A stretch of DNA of 64,000 nt, taken from contig CAWKEY010000030.1 of assembly GCA_963848675.1 (NCBI GenBank), positions 124,001 through 188,000 on the forward strand. The letters are read 5' to 3'. The position numbers and the translations under genes were made by a program. The stretch comes from CAWKEY01 sp963848675. GTDB lineage: Bacteria; Pseudomonadota; Gammaproteobacteria; Methylococcales; Methylomonadaceae. Numbering within the stretch: position 1 is the stretch's first letter; each line of letters begins with the position of its first letter. The notes beneath the pieces are model-generated. The model was given only the letters and a program-made list of their open reading frames with translations. It was not told where the DNA came from and made no database searches. Positions 1-9,948 of this stretch are shown here, piece by piece.

Positions 1-2
1 TG

Positions 3-614
3 TTTTTTTCCCATACTGAATATACCGGTACTGGCGCCTCGACCCAAAACGTCTCTGGATTCCAATTGGGAGGAAAATACGACATCACTCGATTCTGGTC
101 CGTCAATGCCGGCGGCGGCGGGCGCTGGGTGCAGCGTCCGTTGACATCCAGCTCACCTGGAAGTGATGGCGGCTCACCGTTTTTCACTCAGATCGCCAAC
201 CTGACATTGAGCTATACCGGCCGGCGCATGGATTATTCCTTGGGATACTCACGCACTGTCAATCCGAGCGCGTTCGGTCAGGCGTCCGAATACAACTCGG
301 TTAATACTAAATATTCCTATCAGATCACCAGAAATTTGTCGTTCAGTCTCGACGGTAGCTTCCTAAATAGCCAAGCCCTTGGGCAAAGCGTAAACCAGGC
401 CGCCCAAAATCGATTCTATTACACGGCATCGACCGGACTCGTATGGAAGTTCGTCAGGGATTGGCAATTATCCGCCGGCTACCGCTACCGAAGGCAGGAA
501 TATCCAGATGTCGAGGGAGTTCAAGCCGCTAACGCGTTCTCGGACGCGCAGGTTTCCAATACGTTAATGCTCAATCTTAAATACAACTGGAACGGCTTGC
601 GTGGCTCACGCTAG
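3..614 (+). CDS. EpsL-like outer-membrane beta-barrel protein (5' truncated by window)
   Basis: The reading frame is open from base 3, so the gene starts before the window; the last 203 codons are present. The protein alternates polar and aromatic residues in repeated short strands (for example LTLSYTGRRMDYSLGYSR and LSAGYRYRRQEY) and ends in a strand with a penultimate-type barrel finish, as in porin-like proteins of EPS operons (EpsL or PEP-CTERM-associated barrels). It would sit in the outer membrane, probably for polysaccharide export. The Wzz-like gene follows after 19 bases, so the two are probably co-transcribed. Family assignment rests on barrel pattern and context, not on a specific motif. 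Confidence 0.7.
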   Translation, partial: FFSHTEYTGTGASTQNVSGFQLGGKYDITRFWSVNAGGGGRWVQRPLTSSSPGSDGGSPFFTQIANLTLSYTGRRMDYSLGYSRTVNPSAFGQASEYNSVNTKYSYQITRNLSFSLDGSFLNSQALGQSVNQAAQNRFYYTASTGLVWKFVRDWQLSAGYRYRRQEYPDVEGVQAANAFSDAQVSNTLMLNLKYNWNGLRGSR

Positions 615-633
615 GCCGACATCAAAAATACCT

Positions 634-2382
634 ATGGAAGAAGAAGAAAACATCAAGACTATTACCGAGTACCTCGAAGTTCTCAATAGACGCAAAGGTC
701 TTTTGTTGATCTCGTTTTTGACTGTCGGCTTTCTGGGCTTCGTGTTGGCGATGAAACTGCCGCCGGTTTACCGTTCGTTCGCTACCATCCTGATCGAGGA
801 TCAACAGATCCCCAGGAGCATGGTCGAAACAACCATCACCGATTTCGCCGACAAGCGCATCGAACTCATCAGGCAGCGGGTGATGACGCGCGATCGCATA
901 CTTTCCATCATCCAGAAACACAAAGTTTATCTCGACGACCGAGATAAACTGGTACCCAGTGAACTCGTCAAGCGTTTTCAGGAAGATGCTGAAATCACAA
1001 TGATCTCGGCCGACGTACTAGACCCAAGTCGTGGCGTGGGCGGCAAAGCAACTATCGCCTTTACGCTAGCCTTCAACGACAGGAGTCCGGTTTTAGCGCA
1101 GGCTGTTGCCAACGAATTGGTCAGCCTGTTTTTGGATGAAAATACCCGCGTACGTGCCCAGCGTGCTGCGAAAACCACCGATTTCCTAAGTGCCGAGGCA
1201 GAGAAGCTAAAAACAGAGATGGGGAGCCTCGAGACCCAGATCATGGATTTCAAGGCAAAGCATGGCAACAGCTTGCCGGAAATGATGCAAACCAACCTAT
1301 CCTCACTGGATCGGGCGACGCAGTTTTTAAGACAAACAGACAGCGATATCCGCATCGCCAAGGATCGCATCGTTTATTTAACCGACTCGCTGCGCCAGGC
1401 CGAAGATGAAGTCCCCGCCTCTCAATCGGGTAAACCCCTCAATAAGGACGAGCAACTTCGTTTGTTGAAATCCGAATTCATCCATCTCAGCTCACTCTAT
1501 ATGCCCACCCATCCGGATGTCCTGCGGGTAAAACGGCAAATCCAAAACCTGGACCCAGCATTTGACGGCGAAGCCAGCGAAGACGATGCGCACAAAGAAC
1601 TAACGGATGCCAAAAACGAACTCATCGCACTGAAAAAGAAGTATTCAGAGACACATCCAGACGTTCTCAAGCAAGAGAAAAGAGTTGCCAAACTAACTGA
1701 AAAACTAGCCGAGGCCGCCAATAAATCAGCTGAATTGGTAGACGATGCTCATCAGGGCAACACCTTATATATCTCTATAGCCAATCAGCTCAGCACTACT
1801 CAGCATGAACTGGATTACTTACTCAAGATCAGGGAACAGTCACAGAAAAACATGCAGGAGCTGCAGTCTTATATCGATGAAACACCGCTGGTGGAAAAGG
1901 AATACCAGGATCTATTGAGAATGCGCCAAACCAGCCTGAATAAATACGCTGAACTCGAGGCCAAATACCGGGAAGCGAAGCTGGCGCAGACCCTGGAAGA
2001 AGAGCAAAAAGGTGAAACTTTTACCCTCATTGAACCTCCGATAGAACCGGAAAAACCCGAGAAACCCAACAGGAAGAAAATTATCTTACTGGGATTAGGA
2101 TTGGGGTTAGCTTCTGGCTTGGGACTCACCATATTGCTGGAGCTTTTGCACGAGGCTATTCGTGGCGCCAAGGCTTTGGAGCACATCACTGGCAAACCGC
2201 CCATCGTCGTTATACCTTACATCGAAACCCCACTGGATAGGGCGCTGCGCACACGACGCTTAACATTGATCTGGATTATCTCGGTGCTCATAATGATCGC
2301 AGCCATCTTATTGACACACTTCTTTGTCATGCCACTCGAACAAATTTGGGCGACTGCCATGATGAAGCTGGGGCGGCTATGA
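634..2382 (+). CDS. Wzz-type polysaccharide chain-length determinant / co-polymerase
   Basis: This inner-membrane protein would set polymer length and couple polymerase to export. It has an N-terminal membrane segment (about residues 20-43, followed by the typical PPVYRSFATILIE strand), a long Gln/Glu/Lys-rich coiled-coil periplasmic region with two PTHPD/ETHPDV-type motifs, then the family's Pro-rich signature (PEKPEKPNRKK) directly before the second membrane segment and a third membrane segment near the C terminus. I chose ATG 634; a GTG at 601 in the same frame would add 11 residues and overlap the barrel gene. Neither start has a clear ribosome-binding site. It lacks a kinase domain; the ATPase is the separate next gene. 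The gene is intact, unlike many downstream EPS genes. Confidence 0.9.
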   Translation: MEEEENIKTITEYLEVLNRRKGLLLISFLTVGFLGFVLAMKLPPVYRSFATILIEDQQIPRSMVETTITDFADKRIELIRQRVMTRDRILSIIQKHKVYLDDRDKLVPSELVKRFQEDAEITMISADVLDPSRGVGGKATIAFTLAFNDRSPVLAQAVANELVSLFLDENTRVRAQRAAKTTDFLSAEAEKLKTEMGSLETQIMDFKAKHGNSLPEMMQTNLSSLDRATQFLRQTDSDIRIAKDRIVYLTDSLRQAEDEVPASQSGKPLNKDEQLRLLKSEFIHLSSLYMPTHPDVLRVKRQIQNLDPAFDGEASEDDAHKELTDAKNELIALKKKYSETHPDVLKQEKRVAKLTEKLAEAANKSAELVDDAHQGNTLYISIANQLSTTQHELDYLLKIREQSQKNMQELQSYIDETPLVEKEYQDLLRMRQTSLNKYAELEAKYREAKLAQTLEEEQKGETFTLIEPPIEPEKPEKPNRKKIILLGLGLGLASGLGLTILLELLHEAIRGAKALEHITGKPPIVVIPYIETPLDRALRTRRLTLIWIISVLIMIAAILLTHFFVMPLEQIWATAMMKLGRL

Positions 2383-2520
2383 AATATAGAGACTTTCTGA
2401 CGCCAGATTGTTTAGGAGCGCCGCTTGTTTATTCGTTTACCAAGGGAGGCAGTGCATTCGCAATGTCGAGAAGAATTACAGTGAACCAGCAAACACTTGA
2501 ACCGTTTATGAACTTAGCAA

Positions 2521-2621
2521 CGCATATCAAATAACTCGCACAACTATGAGAAACAATTTTCTGTGTTGGTGCGAATAAATTCGCACCAACACTTGCTCAA
2601 CTTATTTCGTGCGTATTACTT
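2521..2621 (+). repeat. Dispersed palindromic repeat family A, copy 1
   Basis: About 100 bases in the 2383-2657 gap between the Wzz-like and kinase-like genes. It starts CGCATATCAAATAACTCGCA and ends in CTTATTTCGTGCGTATTAC, with a perfect 12-base-arm hairpin (TGTTGGTGCGAA / TTCGCACCAACA) in the middle. It matches copies at 31005-31110 (same strand) and 21175-21297 (opposite strand). The rest of the gap contains no recognisable gene. Confidence 0.85.
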
Positions 2622-2657
2622 ACCACTGAATACATTAAATACTTTCGGGTTTAGACT

Positions 2658-3404
2658 TTGACTTCGACTAACCAACAGCACGCGTTTTCTTCCATACAGT
2701 ACACCCGAACCCGCACGGCTTCGGTTTCGCCAGAGGTAATGCGTGAGCGGCGCCTGGTTATGGGTTTGAAAAACGACCCGCATGCCAATGTGTTCCGCTT
2801 GCTCCGCACCAACGTCCTGATGCAATTACGTGAAAAAAACTGGACCAGCCTTGCTGTCGTCGCGCCTACGGCCGAATGCGGCAAAACCTTCGTAACAGCC
2901 AATTTGGGCATTGCGTTGGCGATGGAAGTCAACCAGACCGTGCTGATCGTGGACGCGGATTTGCAAAATCCGCAATTGGGTTGGTATTTCGGTTTGGACG
3001 TCGAAAAAGGCTTGCTAGACTACCTGCAATCCGACGTCCCGGTTGAAGAACTGCTTGTCAATCCGGGTTTCGAGCGCTTGGTCGTGCTGCCGGGTAAGCA
3101 TACGACTTCGGTATCATCAGAACTGATCTCCTTGCCCAAAATGACTTCGCTGGTAGACGAGCTAAAAACGCGCTATCAATCGCGCATCGTCCTTTTCGAT
3201 CTGCCGCCTTTGCTAACCTCGGACGATGCGCTGCTATTCATGCCTCACTTCGATGCTGCCCTGCTGGTCATCGAGGATGGCAAAACCACCCCGGATGAAG
3301 TACGTCAGTCGTTATCCATACTTGATCAGACCAATCTGATCGGTACGGTTTTGAATAAGGCCAAGGGCGCAGAACTTCCTCAGTATAAACACGCAGTGAG
3401 TTGA
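2658..3404 (+). CDS. BY-kinase-like EPS ATPase (CpsD/EpsG family)
   Basis: Cytoplasmic P-loop ATPase that would phosphorylate itself or partners and cycle the Wzz protein. Visible motifs are a Walker A-like loop (APTAECGKT, unusual in lacking the first Gly), Walker A' (VLIVDADLQNPQL) and Walker B (IVLFDLPPLL). At 248 residues it is a stand-alone kinase domain as in proteobacterial EPS systems with split Wzz and kinase. The C terminus (LPQYKHAVS) has only one Tyr rather than the usual Tyr cluster, so autophosphorylation may be reduced. The start is a TTG at 2658; an in-frame ATG at 2739 (MRERRLVMG) is an alternative. It follows repeat A copy 1. Confidence 0.85.
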   Translation: MTSTNQQHAFSSIQYTRTRTASVSPEVMRERRLVMGLKNDPHANVFRLLRTNVLMQLREKNWTSLAVVAPTAECGKTFVTANLGIALAMEVNQTVLIVDADLQNPQLGWYFGLDVEKGLLDYLQSDVPVEELLVNPGFERLVVLPGKHTTSVSSELISLPKMTSLVDELKTRYQSRIVLFDLPPLLTSDDALLFMPHFDAALLVIEDGKTTPDEVRQSLSILDQTNLIGTVLNKAKGAELPQYKHAVS

Positions 3405-3499
3405 GTAAACCAGCAAATCATAACCATATTTTAGCCAAATACTTGCCAACTCAGGATGACACTAAACATGATTTTTTCGATATTTCAAACAACTGACTC

Positions 3500-4318
3500 A
3501 TGGAGTCAATCGCACTTAATGGATTTTCTATGAACGAGCGCGTAAGAATGTTCGGTATCGACTTCGATGCATTCACAATGTCTCAAGCTGTTTCCCGGCT
3601 TTTGCAATGGAGCGCCGAGCCAGAATATCGCTGCCGCTATGTGGTGACGCCCAATGTCGATCATGTCGTCAAATTCCAGACGGATACCGCCTTACGCGAG
3701 GCTTATCAGGATGCCTCCTTGGTAACGGTGGATGGGAAACCCGTATTGTGGGCATCTCGTCTGCTGGGCAAACGCCTGCCAGCGCTGGTGCCGGGCAGCG
3801 ATATATGTCCGGCGCTGTTTGATGCCGCTAAGGCACAACTGGAATTGCGGGTATTTTTATTGGGTGCGGCGGAAGGCGTGGCTGTGAGAGCTGCCGACAC
3901 CATTTCAAAGCGCTGGCCATGGGTAAAGATTGTGGGATGTTTTAGTCCGCCTATGGGGTTCAATGCACTTTCAGCAGACAACGCGGCAGTATTGGAGATG
4001 ATCAACCTGGTCAAGCCGGACATACTGATTGTGGGGCTTGGCGCGCCAAAACAAGAAATTTGGGTACACGCCATGCAACACCAACTACAAGTAAAGGTGG
4101 CGCTGTGTGTCGGTGCGACTATCGACTTCCTGGCTGGAGAAAAGGCCCGCGCGCCCGAACTGATGCGGGCTTTAGGTTTGGAATGGCTACACAGAATGTT
4201 GAGTGAGCCGAAACGCCTGCCGGACGCTATTGGCATGATGCCAAAGTATTCCCCAAGCTGGTATTTCGAGAACTCAAATCCAAATAACCTAATATTTACG
4301 CAAAACGGTCAGCTTTAA
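3500..4318 (+). CDS. WecG/TagA/CpsF family glycosyltransferase (GT26)
   Basis: Membrane-associated transferase that would add a sugar to an undecaprenyl-diphosphate-linked acceptor early in EPS repeat-unit assembly. The 272 residues carry the family hallmarks: the VTPNVDHV strand, VTVDGKPVLWAS, the LVPGSDICPAL motif, VGLGAPKQEIW and the C-terminal GLEWLHRMLSEPKRL. The length is normal and the frame intact. ATG 3500 is used; ATG 3530 (MNERVRMFG) is an equally plausible start. It lies 95 bases after the ATPase gene and 21 bases before the PA14 pseudogene. Confidence 0.92.
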   Translation: MESIALNGFSMNERVRMFGIDFDAFTMSQAVSRLLQWSAEPEYRCRYVVTPNVDHVVKFQTDTALREAYQDASLVTVDGKPVLWASRLLGKRLPALVPGSDICPALFDAAKAQLELRVFLLGAAEGVAVRAADTISKRWPWVKIVGCFSPPMGFNALSADNAAVLEMINLVKPDILIVGLGAPKQEIWVHAMQHQLQVKVALCVGATIDFLAGEKARAPELMRALGLEWLHRMLSEPKRLPDAIGMMPKYSPSWYFENSNPNNLIFTQNGQL

Positions 4319-4339
4319 ATCTAAAAGCATAGAGAGAAC

Positions 4340-6545
4340 ATGAGTATGAACTTCATCTTAGGCATAAATGCTTCAAATACACTTCACCAAAAGTCACTAG
4401 TTTTCGAGTCATGGAAAAAGGTGTTGACCATAACTTTATTCTTTCAAATCATCCTGTCGCTATCGCCCGCTTTTGCCTGCGATGTGCCGGCCAATCGCTA
4501 TTGTGTGGACTTTTTCAAAGGCACTGATCTTCAGGGAAAGCCTTTGTATACGGGAAAAGCGCCTAATATCAAATATAACTCGGGCTAAACGCAGTCCAGT
4601 GACCCCGGCGCCGGTAAACATCTGGTTGAGGTGGAATATTTCGAAATGACAGGCAATGCACGGGTGGAGGTTGCTTGGAAACAGGCATCGACGACATCAC
4701 CGCTTGTCATTGCGCCTATAGGATCAACCGCTGCAGACAAAGCTGCACCAACCCGAAATATTAACAAGGCGCCGATTGGCGTTAATGTATCGGATTTTAG
4801 TTATTCGGATGAAACCGTGGTACCGTTTAAGGACCTGATCAAAGCGGGGTAATCGGGGTGATAAAGCAATGGTTCGAACGAACTTTGTTCTCAACAACCG
4901 ATTTTGAGTGAAACGGTTATCCAAACACTGCCGGTGACGGATTTTGTTTCTAGGAGTGTTTTTCACATCCTAGACGATAAGTTCTGGCCAGACGGCACTG
5001 TGCCTTATGCATCAGGCCAATATGTATTACTTTATCGCGGTAAAGGACAAATTAAGTTGGGTTGGGATGCCAGTAATGTAGTGTACAAAGCCAATGGCCG
5101 CATAGAATTTGATGTGCCAAGACCAGCCGCTGGGATAGTGGTTGAGGTTTCAGAAACGGATCTTAATGACCCGATCCGCGATTTGCATATGGTGCATGTT
5201 AACGATGAAGCCACATTCCGTACTCAACCGTTTAATGAAAAATGGTTGAACCTGCTCAAGCCGTTTTCAGTTATTCGCTTCATGGATTGGGGTAGAGTTG
5301 CTGAAACAATAAAGGTATATACCGGAACGGCGGTTTCGCATACAGCAAACAGCATTACTTTGCCGGGTAGTGCACCTACTGAATCAGCTACATTCGCTAA
5401 CACAGTTGCTATGGTTAACATAGATGACAAATGGCCTCGTGTGATGATCAATCGGTACGACGGTAAAACCCGTACCCTATATTTAAAAAATCCAATAGAA
5501 ATCTCAAAAGATGGCAGCCAGCCGACTGTCTATATTCAGGATTTCCTGAATAGAACTTGGGCTAGCCGCACCCAGCCAGTTACTCTCGGCCAAGGTTCAT
5601 CTGACAAGGTGTGGCTTCGAAACGATGATTCAATTGGCTAATACCCTGGATGCTGACCCGTGGATTATATTCCCACCGCAGCTGACGATGCGTTTGTCGA
5701 ACAGTTGGCGACTTTAATCAAAACGCGGCTTAAGCCAAATTTGAAGTGCTACATCGAGTATTCAAACGAAAATTGGAATACGCGTTTCCCTGGCTTTAAC
5801 TACTCGGAGGCGAAAGCGAGGCAGCTAGGACTGACAGGCACTTCGCCTCCAGCTGATGCTTGGCATGCCTATCGGGCAGTGGAAATTTTCAAAATATTCA
5901 ACCGGGTATTTAAAGAACCGGATTTACGGGAGATAGAACGCAAAGCCGGTTAGTACGGGTGCTGACTTCACAGACGGCTGGTTTAGCAGATCCAAATGCG
6001 TGTTATAGATGGCAGATGCCAAATGATGGTTGGCCTACACAAGGTTTTCCAGCGTACAAATTTGCAGATGCTTGGGCTGTTACTACTTATTTTTCTACAA
6101 GCAGTGTAGATGCGCTAGAAAAAGGCGATATGGAAAAATTTCACAAAGCACAGATCGATAACATCAACGACTTGTTTGGCGATCTAAAAATCCAGGAATA
6201 ATCAGACAAGTATTCGCAGCGACAAAGGCTCGGGGTTTACAGCTCGTGGCTATGAAGCGGGTACCCATTTGCTGGCGCCGGCTGAATAATGCTGAATTAG
6301 TAGCCAAGGTGGCACCGGTCAACCAAGACCCGCGAATGTAAGGCGTTTATACTGTTTTGCTGAATCATTGGAATAAACTCTATCAAGAATACGGAGCGGG
6401 TTCAGTAGGCGTTTTAAATCATTTTCAGGATATCAGCCGTTATGGCAAATATGGCTATTGGGGGCTGTTGCAATCAAGCTATCAAGATCCATTGACTGCG
6501 CCAAAATACAAAGCAGTCATGGATTACATGACTGCTGCTCAATAG
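4340..6545 (+). pseudogene. Decayed PA14-domain secreted protein with glycosidase-like region
   Basis: Pieces of one protein are spread over several frames. The first segment (4340-4588) has an N-terminal membrane/signal stretch ending PAFACDVPANRYC and the start of a PA14-type domain (FKGTDLQGKPLY). It stops at 4586; the same frame resumes with the end of a PA14 domain (HLVEVEYFEMTGNARVEVAW), so the middle of the domain is missing. Further pieces follow at 4904-5641, 5660-5953 (IEYSNENWN), 5959-6201 and 6357-6545. Near 5600-5660 the alternative frame reads MIQLANTLDADPWI, which bridges two pieces. At least five lesions are visible. The intact form was probably a secreted protein associated with polysaccharide; its exact activity is unknown. 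6202-6356 is more of the same degraded gene. Confidence 0.8.
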
Positions 6546-6665
6546 GAGTTTATGTGGGAATACATTTTCGCTCGATAATTCCTATAACCTTTTTGTCGGG
6601 TTTAACAGTATTGTCAAATTGCCTGAGTGATAGGTCGTTGAGTTGTTTTTGCGTAAGGCAGCTTC

Positions 6666-8071
6666 ATTATTAACCCCAATTGGTTTGCTTATCTCGCCCT
6701 GTTTTCCTGGCCGCTGATTACATTATATCTATACCAGCGCATGCCTGCGGTGCGGGCGACACTATGGTCGATTTTGGGTGCCTACTTGTTGTTGCCCAAA
6801 GGCACCGAGGTTGATTTACCGATGTTGCCGCCCATGGATAAAGAGTCGTTGCCCAATCTTGCAGCCTTTTTCGTATGCCGAATTGTGCTGGGCAAGCGCG
6901 TTCCGCTGTTACCACGGTATGGCGCGGCACATGCTTTGATGCTGGTTTACATTGTTAGTCCATTTATCACAGCTTTGCTAAACACCGACCCGGTAGTCGC
7001 TGGATCGACATATATTCCGGGTATGAACTTATATGACGCATTGTCCGCTGTAATTAGACAATTCTTATTTATTTTGCCTTTTTTGCTTGGACTCCAGTTC
7101 TTTAAATCAGTGAAAGACATTGAAGCGATGTTGATGGTTTTGGTGGTTGCTGGCCTTTGGTACTCGCTACCAATGCTTTTTGAAGTGCGCATGAGTCCTC
7201 AACTTCATACGTGGCTTTACGGCTATTTCCCGCATAGCTTTGTGCAACAAATGAGAGAAGGCGGATTTCGCCCGGTGGTTTTTATTGGGCATGGCTTATT
7301 GGTTGCCTTCTTTGCCATGACAGCAGTGGTTGCTGCAGCTGCCTTTACACGTATTCAAATATCCAATTAGGCAATTTCCCAGTGGTGCTGTTACCGGTTA
7401 TCTCATGGTGGTGTTATTGCTGTGTAAAAGCATGGCATCGATAGTGTATGCCGGAACGTTAGTCACAGTGGTATTTCTGTGTAGGCCAAAGACTCAAGTG
7501 CGTCTTGCCGTAATTATGGTGTCGATTGCATTGACATATCCACTGGCTAGAGGTGCGGGATGGTTTCCTGTTCAAGAAATTAGCGAAGCTGTCTAGCGCT
7601 ATAAGCGAGGCCCGTGCTGAATCCTTTGATTTCCGAATGCGCAACGAGGATATGTTGCTCGACAAAGCTAACCTACGGCCATGGTTTGGTTGGGGTACCT
7701 GGGGGCGTAATCGTATTTACGATCCGCGCAGTGGCAAGGATCTCAGTGTTACTGACGGCCGCTGGATTCAAGTGATTGGTTCGTTCGGTTGGATTGGGCT
7801 GATTGCCGAATTTGGCCTGTTGGCATTGCCGGTTTTTAGCTGTGTGAAGACATTGCGTTACATCAAGTCGCGCAGGGAGGCTGTGATTATGGCAGCAGTC
7901 ACGCTGCTTCTCGGCATCAACGTGCTGGATTTATTGCCTAATAACACCATGACACCCTGGACCTGGCTGATGGCTGGTGCCTTGCTGGGTAGAACGCAGC
8001 AAATCGCAGTCGAAAGAAGGATAGCAAGAAAATTGAAAACACACGGCTCTCTCGTGCCTCAACCAATGTAA
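6666..8071 (+). pseudogene. O-antigen-ligase/Wzy-like EPS polymerase, frame-disrupted
   Basis: Three overlapping frames together make one multi-pass membrane protein: 6666-7370 (NPNWFAYLALFSWPLI through FIGHGLLVAF), about 7330-7596 (TGYLMVVLLLCKSMASIVYAG), then 7553-8071 (WFGWGTWGRNRIYDP and the final membrane segments). The pattern of hydrophobic segments with a GxGTWGRNR-type periplasmic loop is that of the O-antigen ligase/polymerase family. Two frame changes interrupt it, near 7340-7370 and near 7555-7595. Homologous sequence starts near 6666 without an ATG (ATT ATT AAC); the first ATG is at 6741, inside the first membrane segment. An ATG with a good AGGAG at 6552 runs into a stop after eight codons. 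Probably inactive. Confidence 0.75.
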
Positions 8072-8087
8072 TTTAAACATTAATCTC

Positions 8088-9293
8088 ATGAAAACCTTTA
8101 ACTCCGTCAACGACCTTGCCATCAACCAAGCGCCACCAGCCTTTTCGGAGCCGCTGCATGTGGGCCGTCCCAATATCGGCGATCGGGAGAAATTCATGGA
8201 ACGCTTGGACGGCATTTTCGATCGGCGCTGGTTTTCCAATTACGGCCCTATGGTTCAGCAGTTCGAGGAGGCGCTTGCCAAGCACTTGGGCGTAAAACAT
8301 TGTATCGCCATGTGTAACGGCACCATTGCCCTGGAAATTGCGATACGGGCACTGGGTTTGACCGGCGAAGTCATCGTGCCTTCCTATACCTTTGTCGCAA
8401 CCGCGCACGCCTTGCAGTGGCAGGAAATTACGCCAGTATTCGCCGACATCGACCCGATCACCCATACCCTAGACCCCAATGCAGTGCGGCGCATGATCAC
8501 ACCGCGTACCAGCGGCATCATCGGTGTGCATCTATGGGGAAGACCTTGCAATATCGAAAGCTTGCAGGGTGTGGCTGACGAGCACGGTTTGCAATTAATG
8601 TTCGACGCGGCACATGCATTCTCCTGCAGTCACGGCGGTCGCATGATCGGCAACTTCGGCCGTTGCGAAGTTTTCAGTTTTCACGCCACCAAATTTTTCA
8701 ACACTTTTGAAGGCGGCGCAATCGCCACTAATGATGACGATTTCGCCAAACAAGTCCGACTCATGAAGAACTTCGGTTTTGCCGGTTACGACAACGTTAT
8801 CTATCCAGGAACCAACGGTAAGATGACAGAAGTCTGCGCAGCCATGGGATTGACAGGCCTGGATAGTCTGGAGGAATTCATGACCGTCAACCGACGCAAT
8901 TATTTGGCCTACAAAGAAGGCATTGATGCCATTCCTGGCATCAGTCTCGTCAGCTACGACGAAAATGAGCGCTGCAACTATCAATATATCGTGATGGAAG
9001 TTGGCGACGAATTCCCGCTATCCCGCGATCAAATTGTCAAAGTGTTACACGCCGAAAACATTCTGGCGCGCAAGTATTTCTGGCCAGGTTGCCACAATAT
9101 GCAGCCATACCGCGACTATTATCCGCATGCTGGTTTGATGCTGCCGCATACTGAAAAAGTTGCCAACCGGGTTATCGTCCTGCCTACCGGTACTGCCATG
9201 GAACTAGAACACATTCAAATCGTTTTGAACATACTGCACTTATTGTCTCAACCGGATCAAGCAGGTGCGATGGCACAGCTGCTGGCGTCTTAA
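8088..9293 (+). CDS. DegT/DnrJ/EryC1/StrS-family PLP aminotransferase
   Basis: Cytoplasmic enzyme expected to aminate a keto-sugar nucleotide for the EPS repeat unit. It is 401 residues, normal for the family. Motifs seen: MCNGTIALEIAIRALGL (cofactor phosphate region), GEVIVPSYTFVATAHA, FDAAHAFSCSHGGR with the Asp that binds the pyridine nitrogen, and FSFHATKFFNTFEGGAI with the Schiff-base Lys. The start ATG at 8088 lies 16 bases after the polymerase pseudogene. This gene is fully intact between broken neighbours. The exact sugar substrate cannot be told from sequence alone. Confidence 0.9.
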   Translation: MKTFNSVNDLAINQAPPAFSEPLHVGRPNIGDREKFMERLDGIFDRRWFSNYGPMVQQFEEALAKHLGVKHCIAMCNGTIALEIAIRALGLTGEVIVPSYTFVATAHALQWQEITPVFADIDPITHTLDPNAVRRMITPRTSGIIGVHLWGRPCNIESLQGVADEHGLQLMFDAAHAFSCSHGGRMIGNFGRCEVFSFHATKFFNTFEGGAIATNDDDFAKQVRLMKNFGFAGYDNVIYPGTNGKMTEVCAAMGLTGLDSLEEFMTVNRRNYLAYKEGIDAIPGISLVSYDENERCNYQYIVMEVGDEFPLSRDQIVKVLHAENILARKYFWPGCHNMQPYRDYYPHAGLMLPHTEKVANRVIVLPTGTAMELEHIQIVLNILHLLSQPDQAGAMAQLLAS

Positions 9294-9321
9294 GGGATTT
9301 AGATCAACTAGGGATAACACT

Positions 9322-9948
9322 ATGAGCAAGTTATTTGGCCCTACCCACTATACCGAAGAAGAACTGGCTGGAGAGGGCTTTCGGTCCTTAGGGCGCAATG
9401 TCAGGATTGCCCGTAATTGCACCATTATCGGTGCTGAAAACATAGCTATTGGCGATAACGTGCGTATTGATGGTTATTGCACGCTAGTGGCAGCCGGCAG
9501 CGGTCGCATCGATTTGGGTTCTTATATTCATATTGGTGGCTACTGTGCTTTGCTGGCTGGCGCCGGCATAACCATGGAAGATTTTTCTGGATTGTCGTGG
9601 GGTGTGCAGATCTACACCAAGTCGGATGACTTTAGCGGTCGCTATATGACCAACCCAACCGTGCCAGCCAAGTACACAGGTGTTAAAGGTGGCCCGGTCG
9701 TGTTTAAGCGCCATTCCATTGTTGGCGCGGCCTCAGTCATCTTACCTAAAGTCGTTTTGGGGGAGGGTACTGCAGTGGGTGCCCAGTCGCTGGTATCGAA
9801 AAGTCTGGACGCCTGGGGTATCTATTCCGGTATTCCTGCCAAACGGATCAAGGAGAGAAGTCGCAAATTGCTGGAGCTTGAACAAGAGTTTCTGGAGGAA
9901 ATACACCAGCAAGCAGTTTTTTTAAAATCTTCGCGCGAGGGAGTTTAG
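9322..9948 (+). CDS. Left-handed beta-helix (hexapeptide) O/N-acyltransferase
   Basis: Cytoplasmic acetyltransferase with isoleucine-patch hexapeptide repeats (IARNCTIIGAENIAIGDNVRIDGYCTL and VVFKRHSIVGAASVILPKVVLGEGTAVGAQSLV), ending in the usual IYSGIPAKRIKER cap. Next to an aminotransferase it most simply N-acetylates the amino sugar made by that enzyme (inference). ATG 9322 is chosen (MSKLFGPTHYTEEEL); the frame is open further upstream to 9265 but without family similarity. The stop overlaps the GTG start of the next gene by one base. Confidence 0.88.
   Translation: MSKLFGPTHYTEEELAGEGFRSLGRNVRIARNCTIIGAENIAIGDNVRIDGYCTLVAAGSGRIDLGSYIHIGGYCALLAGAGITMEDFSGLSWGVQIYTKSDDFSGRYMTNPTVPAKYTGVKGGPVVFKRHSIVGAASVILPKVVLGEGTAVGAQSLVSKSLDAWGIYSGIPAKRIKERSRKLLELEQEFLEEIHQQAVFLKSSREGV

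Noticed and set aside
2346..2534. 62-codon + strand frame after the Wzz-like gene
   Set aside because: It starts inside the Wzz C terminus, ends in repeat A and shows no family pattern.
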